64,000 nucleotides of DNA from Paraburkholderia bannensis (GCF_014200455.1 NZ_JACHBW010000015.1:142005-206004); one strand, 5' to 3'. Counted from the stretch's first letter, positions 1 to 8,665 are shown. Numbers and translations: made by a program. Notes: a model not told the origin generated them from the letters alone.

Positions 1-1
1 C

Positions 2-535
2 GTGGGCAGCGTGGGCACGCGTTGTCTGGTGATGCTGCTGACCGATCATCACCAAAAGCCGCTGTTCCTGCAGATCAAGGAAGCGCGCCGCTCGGTGATT
101 TCGCAGTATTTCAAGTCACCCGCGTTCAAGCACGAGGGCGCGCGCGTCGTGCAGGGCCAGCGTCTGTTGCAGGCGGCGAGCGATCTGTTTCTGGGCTGGT
201 CGACGGGGCCTTCGGGGCGGCACTTCTATTTCCGCCAGTTGCGCGACATGAAGCTCTCGGTCGAACTCGATCTGCTCGACAGCACGCTGCTGGCCGGTTA
301 CGCGCGCCTGTGCGGCTGGGCGATGGCGCGCGCGCACGCGAAGTCGAGTAACGCGGCGATCGAGATTGCCGCTTATATCGGCCGCAGCGACCAGTTCGCG
401 GAAGCGCTCGCGGGCTACGGCGCGGCCTACGCGGATCAGGTCGAACGTGATTACGATGTGTTCGTGAAGGCGGCGCGCAGCGGCGAGATTTCCGCGCGGG
501 GCGATGAGGACATGGCCGCCGATTTCCGCGTATGA
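2..535 (+). CDS. DUF2252 family protein, C-terminal part (5' truncated by window edge)
   Basis: The reading frame is open from the first bases of the window, so only about the last 177 residues are present and the apparent GTG at base 2 is an internal Val codon. The sequence resembles the C-terminal half of DUF2252 proteins: a hydrophobic strand near the left edge, an LQIKEARRS-type basic stretch (about residues 23-32), FYFRQLRDMK (about 75-84) and an Ala/Arg-rich helical end. The biochemical role of the family is not established and I do not assign one. The next gene, a LysR regulator, follows on the same strand after about 110 bases. Confidence 0.75.
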   Translation: MGSVGTRCLVMLLTDHHQKPLFLQIKEARRSVISQYFKSPAFKHEGARVVQGQRLLQAASDLFLGWSTGPSGRHFYFRQLRDMKLSVELDLLDSTLLAGYARLCGWAMARAHAKSSNAAIEIAAYIGRSDQFAEALAGYGAAYADQVERDYDVFVKAARSGEISARGDEDMAADFRV

Positions 536-646
536 GCATGACACGCATTCGCCTGTGTCGACCGATGCGAACGCGCTATCCTTGCGCTTTTGTTTCGCCG
601 CATGCGGGCTGCGATCCAGCGCTTGCCCGTCTGCCGCTCGCGCCCC

Positions 647-1525
647 ATGCGTCTACGTCACATCGAAGTCTTCCACGCGATCATGCGCACCGGCTCGCTC
701 TCGAAAGCCGCCGAGCTGCTGTGCGTGTCCCAGCCCGCCGTGAGCAAGGTGCTCGCGCATGCCGAGCGCAGCGCGGGCCTCAAACTGTTCGCGCGCACCC
801 ATGGCCGTCTGCAACCTACGCGTGAAGCCGAACTGCTGTTCGCGGAAACGCAGAAGCTGCAATCGAACCTCGATAGCATCCGCGATCTGGCGCGCAACCT
901 TTCGTTGCGCCCGCAAGGATTGCTGCGCATCGGCTGCCTGCCGAGTCTGGGTATGAGCCTGATTCCGCAGGCCGTCGAAACGTTTCGCACGAGTTACCCC
1001 GAGGTCTCGCTCAAAATCCAGACGCGTCACACTGTGGAATTGCTCAACGCCTTGCTCACGCGCGATCTGGACGTGGGCGTGGCGCTCAACCCGCCCGCGC
1101 GACCCGGCATCGAAGCGTTCGAACTCGGGCGCACAGCGGTGGTGTGCGTTGCGCCGCCCGACGACCCTTCGCCTGCGCACGCGCCGCTCGCGCTGCAGGA
1201 ATGCGTCGCGGGCGACTGGATCAGCATCGGCAATGTCGATCCGCTGGGCGAGGCCATCGGCCATCTGCTCGAAGCGCAGGGCGTGGACGGACAGCTTGCC
1301 GCTGTCGAAGCGCAGACGTGGTACGTGGCGCGCGCGCTGGCGGCGCGTGGTGTCGGGCGCGTGCTGCTCGACGAGATCACGGCGCGCAGCGCGGGGGAAC
1401 CGGTGGCGATCCGCCGCGTGGAACCGGAGCTGACCGTGGGCGTGTTCGCGGTGTGGCGCGACGGCGGTATGGATTCGCAGGCGGGCCGGGCGTTCGTGGA
1501 GGTATTGCGCGCGGGGCTAGCTTGA
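647..1525 (+). CDS. LysR-family transcriptional regulator
   Basis: A 292-residue protein with the standard LysR layout. An N-terminal winged helix-turn-helix covers about residues 1-60 (SLSKAAELLCVSQPAVSK is the recognition helix region), and a substrate-binding domain of the periplasmic-binding fold covers about 90-290. The frame is open further upstream, to base 590, but the ATG at 647 gives the canonical MRLRHIEVFHAI start of the family and is preferred. It lies 28 bases upstream of an SDR gene on the same strand, so the two may be cotranscribed. The effector is unknown. Confidence 0.85.
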   Translation: MRLRHIEVFHAIMRTGSLSKAAELLCVSQPAVSKVLAHAERSAGLKLFARTHGRLQPTREAELLFAETQKLQSNLDSIRDLARNLSLRPQGLLRIGCLPSLGMSLIPQAVETFRTSYPEVSLKIQTRHTVELLNALLTRDLDVGVALNPPARPGIEAFELGRTAVVCVAPPDDPSPAHAPLALQECVAGDWISIGNVDPLGEAIGHLLEAQGVDGQLAAVEAQTWYVARALAARGVGRVLLDEITARSAGEPVAIRRVEPELTVGVFAVWRDGGMDSQAGRAFVEVLRAGLA

Positions 1526-1553
1526 ATGGCGATTTCGAACGGAGAAAAGGACG

Positions 1554-2357
1554 ATGGCTGAAGCGGATCGACAGCTACATGACCAGACACGGCAACCGAC
1601 GCGAGCGGGGCGCAAGGTGGCGATCGTCACCGGCGCGGGCAGCGGGATCGGGCGCGCCTGCGCGCGCAAGCTGCTGGCGAACGGCTACGCCGTCGTGCTG
1701 GTGGGGCGGCGTGCGCAGCCGCTCGAAACGCTCGAAGCCGAAGCGCTGGCGGCGGGTCAGGAGGCGCTGGCCGCACCCTGCGATGTGGCGGACGCCGCGG
1801 CCGTCGATGCGCTGTTCGAGAGCGTGCGCGCGCGTTTTGGCCGCCTCGACCTGCTATTCAACAACGCCGGCCGCAATGCCCCGGCCGTGGATATCGACGA
1901 GTTGCCGGTCGAGGACTGGCGCGCCGTGGTCGATGTCAATCTGACCGGCGTGTTCCTCTGCACGCGCGCGGCGTTCGGGCTCATGAAGCGCCAGCAGCCG
2001 ATGGGCGGGCGCATCATCAACAACGGCTCGATTTCGGCGCATGCGCCGCGCCCGTTCAGCATCGCCTATACGGCGACCAAGCACGCCATCACCGGTCTGA
2101 CGAAATCGGTCTCGCTCGATGGGCGGCGCTACGACATTGCCTGCGGCCAGATCGACATCGGCAATGCCGCCACCGAAATGACCGGGCGCATGGCGCGCGG
2201 CGTGCCGCAGGCGAACGGCGAGATCGCGGTCGAACCGTTGATGGACGTGGAACTGGTCGCCGATGCGGTGCTGCACATGGCGCAACTGCCGCTCGCCGCG
2301 AACGTGCAGTTCATGACGATCATGGCGACGAAAATGCCTTTCGTCGGCCGTGGCTAG
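1554..2357 (+). CDS. SDR-family NAD(P)-dependent oxidoreductase
   Basis: A 267-residue classical short-chain dehydrogenase/reductase, presumably cytoplasmic. The dinucleotide-binding motif TGAGSGIG is at about residues 26-33, NNAG at 103-106, the catalytic Ser at about 159 (NGSIS) and the YTATK catalytic Tyr/Lys at 172/176, so the active site is complete. An N-terminal extension of about 20 polar residues precedes the first strand. The start follows a purine-rich GGAGAAAAGGA ribosome binding site. Substrate cannot be predicted. The upstream LysR gene is the likely regulator. Confidence 0.88.
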   Translation: MAEADRQLHDQTRQPTRAGRKVAIVTGAGSGIGRACARKLLANGYAVVLVGRRAQPLETLEAEALAAGQEALAAPCDVADAAAVDALFESVRARFGRLDLLFNNAGRNAPAVDIDELPVEDWRAVVDVNLTGVFLCTRAAFGLMKRQQPMGGRIINNGSISAHAPRPFSIAYTATKHAITGLTKSVSLDGRRYDIACGQIDIGNAATEMTGRMARGVPQANGEIAVEPLMDVELVADAVLHMAQLPLAANVQFMTIMATKMPFVGRG

Positions 2358-2431
2358 CCGAAGCGGAGCGCCAGGCGCGTCCGCGCGCGCTCCCGTATAC
2401 TGGAAGGCGTTCAGCCAAAACGCCTTGCCCC

Positions 2432-2653
2432 ATGTCTTTACCCCCGCGTCCCGAGGACGACCCGCGCCCGCAGCCACCCGAGCGGCCCGACGATAACGCC
2501 TGCTGCCAAAGCGGCTGCGACCCTTGCATCTTCGATTTGTACAACGACGAAGTGACCCGCTACCGCGCCGATCTCGCGGCTTGGGAACAACGCGAGGCGC
2601 AGCGCCAGGCAGACCCCGCAAACATGGCCGACACCGCCAAAACCGCCGACTGA
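2432..2653 (+). CDS. Oxidoreductase-like protein (PF09791 type), small cysteine-motif protein
   Basis: A 73-residue protein rich in Pro and acidic residues at its N terminus. The cysteine cluster C24-C25-x3-C29-x2-C32 is followed by FDLYNDEVTRY, the hallmark of the short oxidoreductase-like domain seen in proteobacteria and in some mitochondrial proteins. The cysteines suggest metal or redox chemistry, but no activity is established for the family. It sits 24 bases before a sirtuin gene on the same strand, so the two are probably cotranscribed. Confidence 0.8.
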   Translation: MSLPPRPEDDPRPQPPERPDDNACCQSGCDPCIFDLYNDEVTRYRADLAAWEQREAQRQADPANMADTAKTAD

Positions 2654-2677
2654 TACGCCCACCCGCCGAGCCGAGTC

Positions 2678-3571
2678 ATGTCCGATCCCGCCCCGCTCAT
2701 TGCAGTCAATCCCACCGCCGCGCCTGAGCCTGCCGCGCTCGACGCCTTGCAGGATTTCGTCGAGCGCCATCCGCGCCTGTTCGTGCTGACCGGCGCGGGC
2801 ATCAGCACCGATTCCGGCATACCCGGCTACCGCGACGACAACGGGGCGTGGAAGCGCTCGCCGCCCATCACGCTGCAGGAATTTCTGGGCTCGGAGAGCT
2901 GGCGCCGCCGCTATTGGGCCCGCAGCATGATCGGCTGGCCGACCGTTGGCCTCGCGCAGCCCAACGGCGCGCACCGCGCGCTCGCGCAACTCGATGCGGC
3001 GGGGCGTGTGGGCGCGCTGGTCACCCAGAACGTCGATGGCCTGCATCAGCGCGCGGGCAGCCGCGACGTGATCGAACTGCACGGCAGCATTGGCCTTGTG
3101 CATTGCCTCGATTGCGGCGCACAGTACACGCGCGCCTCGCTGCAGCCGCAGCTGGTGGCCCGCAATCCGGCCGTCGCGGGCGCATTCGCCGAACCGGCCG
3201 CCGATGGCGATGCGCATCTGGAATTCGACGGCACGAACGCCTTCGACATTCCCGCCTGTGAGGCCTGTGGCGGCATGCTCAAGCCGTCGGTGGTGTTTTT
3301 CGGCGAGAACGTGCCGCGCGAGCGCGTCGCGGCGGCTTCGGCGGCGCTCGATGCGGCAGACGCCGTGCTGGTGGTCGGCTCGTCGCTGATGGTGTATTCG
3401 GGCTACCGCTTTTGCGCCTGGGCGCAGCAGCGCGGCAAGCCGGTCGCGGCCATCAACCTCGGCAAGACGCGCGCCGATCCGCTGCTCGCGCTCAAGGTGG
3501 CGGCGCCCTGTGCGGCCACGCTCGAAGCGCTGGTCGCACGCCTCGCTGCATCGAACGCATCGAGCGCCTGA
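2678..3571 (+). CDS. Sir2-family NAD-dependent protein deacylase (CobB-like)
   Basis: A 297-residue sirtuin that would remove acyl groups from lysine side chains using NAD+. The NAD-binding GAGISTDSGIPGYRD begins at about residue 39, QNVD at 117-120, the catalytic His at 135 (ELHGS), and the four zinc cysteines are C143/C146 and C194/C197, followed by VVFFGE and GSSLMVYS. All key residues are present. It is longer than E. coli CobB because of a roughly 20-residue N-terminal extension and a longer zinc module. It is followed by a PPOX-type flavoprotein gene 47 bases downstream. Confidence 0.9.
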   Translation: MSDPAPLIAVNPTAAPEPAALDALQDFVERHPRLFVLTGAGISTDSGIPGYRDDNGAWKRSPPITLQEFLGSESWRRRYWARSMIGWPTVGLAQPNGAHRALAQLDAAGRVGALVTQNVDGLHQRAGSRDVIELHGSIGLVHCLDCGAQYTRASLQPQLVARNPAVAGAFAEPAADGDAHLEFDGTNAFDIPACEACGGMLKPSVVFFGENVPRERVAAASAALDAADAVLVVGSSLMVYSGYRFCAWAQQRGKPVAAINLGKTRADPLLALKVAAPCAATLEALVARLAASNASSA

Positions 3572-3618
3572 CGCCCCATCTTCGCCAACCGATCCGTCCA
3601 TCGACGAGGAAGTGCCCC

Positions 3619-4236
3619 ATGCTGAACACGATCGCCGCACTCGAAGCGCACTACGGCGCGCCGAACGAACGCTCGCTGCGCAAGGAAATCGACTACATCA
3701 ACGCGGACTACCGGCGCTTTATCGAACTGTCGCCGTTCGTGGTGCTGGCCTCGGGCGGCCCGGATGGCCTTGATTGCTCACCGCGCGGCGACGCGCCGGG
3801 CTTCGTGCAGATCCTCGATGCGCGCACGCTCGCGTTGCCCGACCGGCCCGGCAACAACCGGGTCGATAGCCTGCGCAACGTGGTGGCCGCGCCGCAGGTC
3901 GGCCTGCTGTTCATGGTGCCGGGCGTGGGCGAAACGCTGCGCGTGAACGGTCGCGCGCGCGTGAGTCTGGATCCCGAGTTGTTGCAACGCTGCGCCGTGG
4001 ACGGCAAGCCGCCGCGCTCGGTGCTGCTGATCGAAGTGCAAAGCGTGTATTTCCACTGCGCCAAGGCGATCGCGCGCTCGAATCTCTGGGACCCGGCGCG
4101 CCATGTCGAGCGCTCGCAACTGCCGGGCGCGGGCGAAATGCTGCGCCGCGTGAACCAAGAGCAATACGGCGAGGGTTTCGACGTCGAGCGCTACGAAGCC
4201 GATCTCGCCGAGCGCATGAAAAAGAGCCTGTACTGA
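3619..4236 (+). CDS. Pyridoxamine 5'-phosphate oxidase-family FMN-binding protein (MSMEG_1061-like)
   Basis: A 205-residue protein of the PNPOx-like split-barrel family. The start at 3619 is chosen because a GAGGA ribosome binding site lies 9 bases upstream; the frame is open further back inside the sirtuin gene, but that region is not protein-like. LSPFVVLASGGPDGLDCSPRG (split across two strands), LPDRPGNNRVDS and RVNGRARV are typical of the MSMEG_1061-type FMN-dependent flavoproteins. A role in general redox or detoxification is inferred only. The next gene starts 12 bases after its stop. Confidence 0.85.
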   Translation: MLNTIAALEAHYGAPNERSLRKEIDYINADYRRFIELSPFVVLASGGPDGLDCSPRGDAPGFVQILDARTLALPDRPGNNRVDSLRNVVAAPQVGLLFMVPGVGETLRVNGRARVSLDPELLQRCAVDGKPPRSVLLIEVQSVYFHCAKAIARSNLWDPARHVERSQLPGAGEMLRRVNQEQYGEGFDVERYEADLAERMKKSLY

Positions 4237-4247
4237 ATCTGATACCG

Positions 4248-4910
4248 ATGAACGAACCGCAAAACCCGCAAGCCAGCCTGCGTCTGAGCGCACCCGCCGC
4301 CGCGCGCAACGCTGCGCCGATCCTCGATGTCCTGCGCAGCGCGCTGCCCGCGCACGGCACGGTGCTGGAGATCGCGAGCGGCACGGGCCAGCACGCCGTA
4401 CATTTCGCAGCGGCGTTGCCCGGCATCAACTGGCAGCCGAGCGACGCCGACCCGCGCGCCCGTGCCTCGATTGCCGCCTGGCGCGAGCACGCGGGCCTCG
4501 CGAACCTGCGCGCGCCGCTCGAACTGGACGTTCGCAGCGAACCCTGGCCAATCGACGCAGTCGATGCGATGGTCTGCATCAACATGATCCATATCGCGCC
4601 TTGGGAGGCCGCGATTGCGCTCATGAAAGGCGCGGGGGCGCGCATCGCGCCTGGTGGCGCGCTGGTGCTTTATGGGCCTTACCGCCGCGACGGCGCACAC
4701 ACGGCGCCGTCCAACGAAGCGTTCGACGCCGATCTGCGCGCGCGCGACCCGGCATGGGGCGTGCGCGATCTCGAAGCCGTCGAGGCGCTCGCGCGCGCCG
4801 AAGGCTTTGCCCGCGAGGCCGTCGTGCCGATGCCGGCAAACAATTTCACGGTAGTTTTTCGCAAGGAGAAGCGGGCGGCGAGCGCTCATGCGGCGACAAC
4901 TGAGCGATAA
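4248..4910 (+). CDS. DUF938 family protein, putative SAM-dependent methyltransferase
   Basis: A 220-residue protein matching the DUF938 family, which has a Rossmann-like methyltransferase fold. Motif I is VLEIASGTGQH (about residues 39-49), the acidic end of the second strand is at PSDADP, and VCINMIHIAPWEA is characteristic of the family. Substrate is unknown. It probably forms one transcription unit with the flavoprotein gene upstream, given the 12-base gap. Confidence 0.82.
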   Translation: MNEPQNPQASLRLSAPAAARNAAPILDVLRSALPAHGTVLEIASGTGQHAVHFAAALPGINWQPSDADPRARASIAAWREHAGLANLRAPLELDVRSEPWPIDAVDAMVCINMIHIAPWEAAIALMKGAGARIAPGGALVLYGPYRRDGAHTAPSNEAFDADLRARDPAWGVRDLEAVEALARAEGFAREAVVPMPANNFTVVFRKEKRAASAHAATTER

Positions 4911-5115
4911 TCGCGGCCCTCGATAAGCGGCGCGCACTCACGAAGCGCGTGCCGGACACGACGACGAAGGCCGCGATGCCCGCCGGGCGAGAGCACTGGC
5001 AAGCCCATGCGCGCAAGCACGCATCGTTGGAGCGTTTCCCTTATCCTTGCACGATCGACGTCTCTCGCAAGACCTGCGCGGGCGTCACCCCAATCGATTG
5101 AAGTGGAGAGTCAAC

Positions 5116-6528
5116 ATGAGCAAACAGGCAATCGGCGTGGTGGGTCTGGCCGTGATGGGGCGCAATCTTGCGCTCAACATCGAGAGCCGCGGCCATGCGG
5201 TGTCGGTGTTCAACCGCAGCCGCGAGAAAACCGATGAGCTGATCGCTGAGTTCCCCGAGCGCAAACTGGTGCCGACGTTCACGCTCGAAGAGTTCGTGGA
5301 ATCGCTCGAAAAGCCGCGCCGCATTCTGCTGATGGTGAAAGCGGGCGAGCCGACCGACGCGACCATCGCGGCGCTCAAGCCGCTGCTGGACAAAGGCGAC
5401 ATCCTGATCGACGGCGGCAACACACACTTCACGGACACGATCCGCCGCAACCAGGAACTCGCCAAGGCGGGCCTGCATTTCATCGGCACGGGCGTGTCGG
5501 GCGGCGAAGAAGGCGCGCTCAAGGGCCCGTCGATCATGCCGGGCGGCCAGCGCGATGCTTACGATCTGGTTGCACCGATCCTCACCGAAATCGCGGCGAA
5601 GGCGCCGGCGGACGGCGAGCCGTGCGTGGCCTACATGGGCCCGGATGGCGCTGGCCATTACGTGAAGATGGTGCACAACGGCATCGAGTACGGCGACATG
5701 CAACTGATCGCCGAAAGCTACGCGGTGCTCAAGCAGGTGGTCGGCCTGTCGAACGAAGAACTCGGCAAGGTCTATACGGAATGGAATCAGGGCGAGCTGG
5801 ACAGCTACCTGATCGAAATCACCTCGAAGATCTTCGACAAGAAGGATGAGGAGACCGGCCAATACCTCGTCGACGTGATCCTCGACCGCGCCGCGCAAAA
5901 GGGCACCGGCAAGTGGACCAGCCAGAACGCGCTGGATCTGGGCGCGCCGTTGCCGCTCATCACCGAAGCCGTGTTCGCGCGCGTGCTGTCGTCGCTCAAG
6001 ACGCAGCGCGTGGCGGCGAGCAAGGTGCTCAAGGGTCCCGACGCCAAGCCGTTCGCGGGCGACCGCACGGCCTTCATCGAGGCGGTGCGCCGCGCGCTGT
6101 ACTTCTCGAAGGTCATTTCGTACGCACAGGGCTTCGCACAACTGCGCGCCGCCTCGGACGAATACAAGTGGGATCTGCAGTACGGCACCATCGCCAAGAT
6201 CTTCCGTGCGGGCTGCATCATCCGTGCGCGCTTCCTGCAGAAGATCACGGACGCTTATGCAAAGGATGCGCAACTGGCCAATCTGCTGCTCGATCCCTAT
6301 TTCAGCGATATCGCTGCGAATTACCAGTCGGCGCTGCGCGACGTGGTGATCGAAGCGGTTAAGGCAGGCGTGGCGGTGCCGGCGTTCTCGTCGGCGATTG
6401 CGTACTTCGACGCCTATCGTTCGGAGCGCGTGCCTGCGAACCTGGTGCAGGCGCAACGCGACTTCTTCGGTGCGCACACGTTCGAGCGCATCGACAAGCC
6501 GGGCAGTTTTCACGCCGACTGGTCGTAA
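5116..6528 (+). CDS. gnd: 6-phosphogluconate dehydrogenase, decarboxylating
   Basis: A 470-residue enzyme, the normal length for the long bacterial 6PGDH. It catalyses NADP-dependent oxidative decarboxylation of 6-phosphogluconate to ribulose 5-phosphate in the pentose phosphate pathway. The dinucleotide-binding GLAVMG is at residues 10-15, the signature GVSGGEEGAL at 126-135, and the catalytic Lys is K184 (HYVKMVHNG). The start at 5116 is preferred to the upstream in-frame ATG at 5047 because a GTGGAGAG ribosome binding site precedes it and the N terminus then matches the family. It is followed by a strong intrinsic terminator. Confidence 0.95.
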   Translation: MSKQAIGVVGLAVMGRNLALNIESRGHAVSVFNRSREKTDELIAEFPERKLVPTFTLEEFVESLEKPRRILLMVKAGEPTDATIAALKPLLDKGDILIDGGNTHFTDTIRRNQELAKAGLHFIGTGVSGGEEGALKGPSIMPGGQRDAYDLVAPILTEIAAKAPADGEPCVAYMGPDGAGHYVKMVHNGIEYGDMQLIAESYAVLKQVVGLSNEELGKVYTEWNQGELDSYLIEITSKIFDKKDEETGQYLVDVILDRAAQKGTGKWTSQNALDLGAPLPLITEAVFARVLSSLKTQRVAASKVLKGPDAKPFAGDRTAFIEAVRRALYFSKVISYAQGFAQLRAASDEYKWDLQYGTIAKIFRAGCIIRARFLQKITDAYAKDAQLANLLLDPYFSDIAANYQSALRDVVIEAVKAGVAVPAFSSAIAYFDAYRSERVPANLVQAQRDFFGAHTFERIDKPGSFHADWS

Positions 6529-6578
6529 AACTGCGGCTATTGCCCGCATAGTCGTTGCGGGTATTTGTCGAATGAATA

Positions 6579-6606
6579 GGGGAGCCCGAGAGGGTTCCCC
6601 TTTTTT
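6579..6606 (+). terminator. Rho-independent terminator of gnd
   Basis: GGGGAGCCC, a GAGA tetraloop and GGGTTCCCC form a 9-bp stem with one G-T wobble, followed directly by six T residues. It lies 51 bases after the gnd stop codon. Confidence 0.9.
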
Positions 6607-6638
6607 ATTACCGTTTTCGCAACGGTGTATTTTGTAAT

Positions 6639-6652
6639 TAGGGTTTTCCCTA
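6639..6652. promoter_or_regulatory. Palindrome TAGGG-TTTT-CCCTA upstream of the DUF4148 gene
   Basis: A 5-bp perfect inverted repeat with a TTTT centre lies about 89 bases upstream of the DUF4148 start, between the gnd terminator and that gene. It may be an operator or part of a promoter. No T-run follows on either strand, so it is not a terminator. The binding protein is unknown. Confidence 0.35.
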
Positions 6653-6740
6653 GAGCGAATAAGAGCCTAGACTTTAGTCAATCGCAGACGGACATGAACA
6701 CCCGCCCGAAAGCGTCAATAAAACAGATGGAGGTCGAATC

Positions 6741-7070
6741 ATGAAGAAGCTTATTCCCGCAGTCGTCGTGGCAGCCGCTCTTGTTGTTCCGTCCCTTTCG
6801 TTTGCCCAGTCGAGCCAGCAAGGTTTGACCCGCGCCCAGGTGCGCGCCGAGCTCGTGCAGCTCGAACAGGCTGGCTACAACCCGTCGGGTGATCGTGTGA
6901 ATTACCCCGAAAATCTGCAGGCCGCCCAGGCTCGCGTGACCCAGGAAAAGCTGGCCAGCGGCGATACGAGCGGTTATGGCGCGCCGGCAGTCGGCACGTC
7001 GCAGGCAGGCGGTCCGGCAGTGCAACCGGCACACGTCACGCCGTCGCAGGCAGTGTATTTCGGCCACTAA
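6741..7070 (+). CDS. DUF4148 domain-containing secreted protein
   Basis: A 109-residue protein with a clear Sec signal peptide (MKKLIPAVVVAAALVVPSLS, cleavage after SFA at about residue 22). A mature part follows with LTRAQVRAELVQLEQAGYNP and VNYPENLQAAQARV, the DUF4148 signature abundant in Burkholderiaceae. It is predicted to be periplasmic or exported; function is unknown. A ribosome binding site GGAGG (6729-6733) precedes the start. The transcript has no terminator until 7643-7681, so the mRNA may carry an unusually long 3' region made of repeats. Confidence 0.88.
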   Translation: MKKLIPAVVVAAALVVPSLSFAQSSQQGLTRAQVRAELVQLEQAGYNPSGDRVNYPENLQAAQARVTQEKLASGDTSGYGAPAVGTSQAGGPAVQPAHVTPSQAVYFGH

Positions 7071-7119
7071 GCAGAACGTGGTCGCAGGTTAAAGCGCAGC
7101 GGTGAGGTAGACCCGCTTC

Positions 7120-7640
7120 GCCATGCAGGCGGTTGGAAATGTAGTGCGAGTAGTTGTAGTGAGTAAGGCAGTAGCAGGTTGCAGCGAGCACAGAGGTGTG
7201 TCACGCAGTTGCAGTTTGTCGTTGTTGTGGTCTTGCTTGAGTGGTTAGCAGTAGTAGTAAGCAGTGCGTAGTTGAAGTCGTGTCAGGTAGTGGCAGTTCG
7301 TAGTAAGCAAAGAGGTGCAGTAGAAGTTGTAGCGTTTAGTTGTTTTGTCTGTGTTGTTGCTTGAGTAGTCAGTAGTGGCTGTAGGTAGTAAGCAGTTGAA
7401 GTTGCGGTAGGTGGTAGCAGGTCGTAGTAAGCAAAGAGGTGTAGTAGGTAGTTGCAGTACGCTGTAGATGTTGCAGTAGTTGTTGCGTTGGAGTTGCGTT
7501 AGAAAAAGGCAGTTGCAGTAAGCAGTACGTAGTAGTCGCAGTAAACAAAGAGGTTGCATGAGTTGTTGCAGTAAGCAGTACTCGCAGTGGTATCAAGCAG
7601 TAGAGGTAGTAAGTGAAGTACGCAGTAGCAGCATGCAGTC
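7120..7640 (+). repeat. Degenerate tandem repeat, C-poor GTAGT/GCAGT-rich tract (period about 114-124 bp)
   Basis: The stretch after the DUF4148 stop consists almost wholly of G, T and A, with short words GTAGT, GCAGT and TTG repeated. A larger period is visible. The phrase CGTAGTAAGCAAAGAGGTG occurs at 7299-7317 and 7423-7441, with variants at 7182-7199 (CAGCGAGCACAGAGGTG) and 7537-7555 (CGCAGTAAACAAAGAGGTTG). A second phrase, TTGCTTGAGT followed by AGTAAGCAG, also repeats. About four degenerate units are present. Neither strand has a convincing coding frame. The tract ends at an intrinsic terminator, so it is likely transcribed as a 3' UTR or a processed RNA. Confidence 0.8.
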
Positions 7641-7642
7641 CA

Positions 7643-7681
7643 GCGCGGCCCGGTTCTTACCGGCCCGCGCTTTTCGCTTTT
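7643..7681 (+). terminator. Rho-independent terminator after the repeat tract
   Basis: GCGCGGCCCGG and CCGGCCCGCGC form an 11-bp stem with one internal mismatch around a TTCTTA loop, followed by TTTTCGCTTTT. It closes the DUF4148/repeat transcription unit and separates it from the convergent DUF2968 gene. Confidence 0.8.
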
Positions 7682-7712
7682 CTGGGCGCGCTGTTTTTAC
7701 AACGCCCCGCAC

Positions 7713-8528
7713 TCACCTTCCCGGCAAATGGGGCACCCCTTCGTTGCTCGTCACGCTGAGCTGATGAATCGTCCGGTGCGCCTTGTTCAATTGCGCCTGG
7801 GCGGCGATGCGTTGCGCCTCCAACTGCGCCACGTCGCGACGCACCTGATGCTGGCGCGTGCTCACCAGGTGTTCCTGCTCCGCATGGCGTTGCAGGTCCA
7901 CGCGCAGCCGCTCGGCGTGTGCTTCCGATTCCTCGATCTGCTTCGCGAGCATCGCGTTCTGCGCCGCCAGTTGCGCGAGACGGGTTTCGCCCTCTGCCAG
8001 ACGCGTCGCCTGCTCTTCAAGGTGATGAAACACGGCGCTTGCGGAATCGAGATCGGCGGCCCGGAAGGCGTGCCAGAGTGTGTTGTCCTGGTGCATGGCC
8101 ACGAAGTACGCGAGCGCGCGCGAGTGAAACAGCAGGGTGACCGAGTAATCGAAGCTGCGAAATACGCGGAAGGTGCTCAATTCATCGGCGGCGACGAGCG
8201 CGGCGAACGACGCGCCATCCGCGAGCTGGACCGGGCGATTGGCCAGGTGCGCAGGTACGGCCGGCACCGCATGCAAGGTGGAGACGGGGCGCGGCGCGGT
8301 GGACGAATCCGGCGCATCCGGCGTCTCGCTGCCGGTCGGCAGATCCGCGTGGACGGCAGCGCCTGCGCTAGCGGGCGCGGGGTTTGCTATGAGCGCTTCG
8401 TCGCTCACGAGTCCGGCTGCTCCGGCTTGAGCGCTCGCGCCATCGGGAGAAGGCTCGGCGTCCACGGCGACAAGGTGTGACGCGCCGCCCGACAGCACGG
8501 CGTTACGGCGATGCAGGAAAGACTTCAC
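7713..8528 (-). CDS. DUF2968 family coiled-coil protein
   Basis: The protein matches the DUF2968 family known from Burkholderiaceae. A conserved block STFRVFRSFDYSVTLLF is followed by a long heptad-rich coiled coil over about residues 165-255 (many Gln, Glu, Ala and Leu) and the typical end IHQLSVTSNEGVPHLPGR. The frame is open to 8615, but the GTG at 8528 is preceded by AGGGGA at 7-base spacing, so a 271-residue product is favoured. No convincing signal peptide is visible from that start. Function is unknown. Confidence 0.75.
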   Translation of the reverse strand: MKSFLHRRNAVLSGGASHLVAVDAEPSPDGASAQAGAAGLVSDEALIANPAPASAGAAVHADLPTGSETPDAPDSSTAPRPVSTLHAVPAVPAHLANRPVQLADGASFAALVAADELSTFRVFRSFDYSVTLLFHSRALAYFVAMHQDNTLWHAFRAADLDSASAVFHHLEEQATRLAEGETRLAQLAAQNAMLAKQIEESEAHAERLRVDLQRHAEQEHLVSTRQHQVRRDVAQLEAQRIAAQAQLNKAHRTIHQLSVTSNEGVPHLPGR

Positions 8529-8665
8529 GGCGTGTCCCCTGAAATAATCGGCCGGTTGCCAGGCCATCCCATTGATCGGATGACGATTCGCGGCTTCCGG
8601 CAGGCGGTCAGGCAAAGCGGGCGCTTGCGCGGCCCGCTCCGGCGTGGCCAGTGATGGGCCCGGGC

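Noticed and set aside
5041..6549. A 502-residue minus-strand frame opposite gnd
   Set aside because: An antisense shadow of gnd, kept open only by codon bias.
7245..7596. Two overlapping minus-strand frames (104 and 75 residues) rich in Thr, Tyr, Leu and Cys
   Set aside because: They are translations of the C-poor repeat tract; low complexity, no ribosome binding site, no family.
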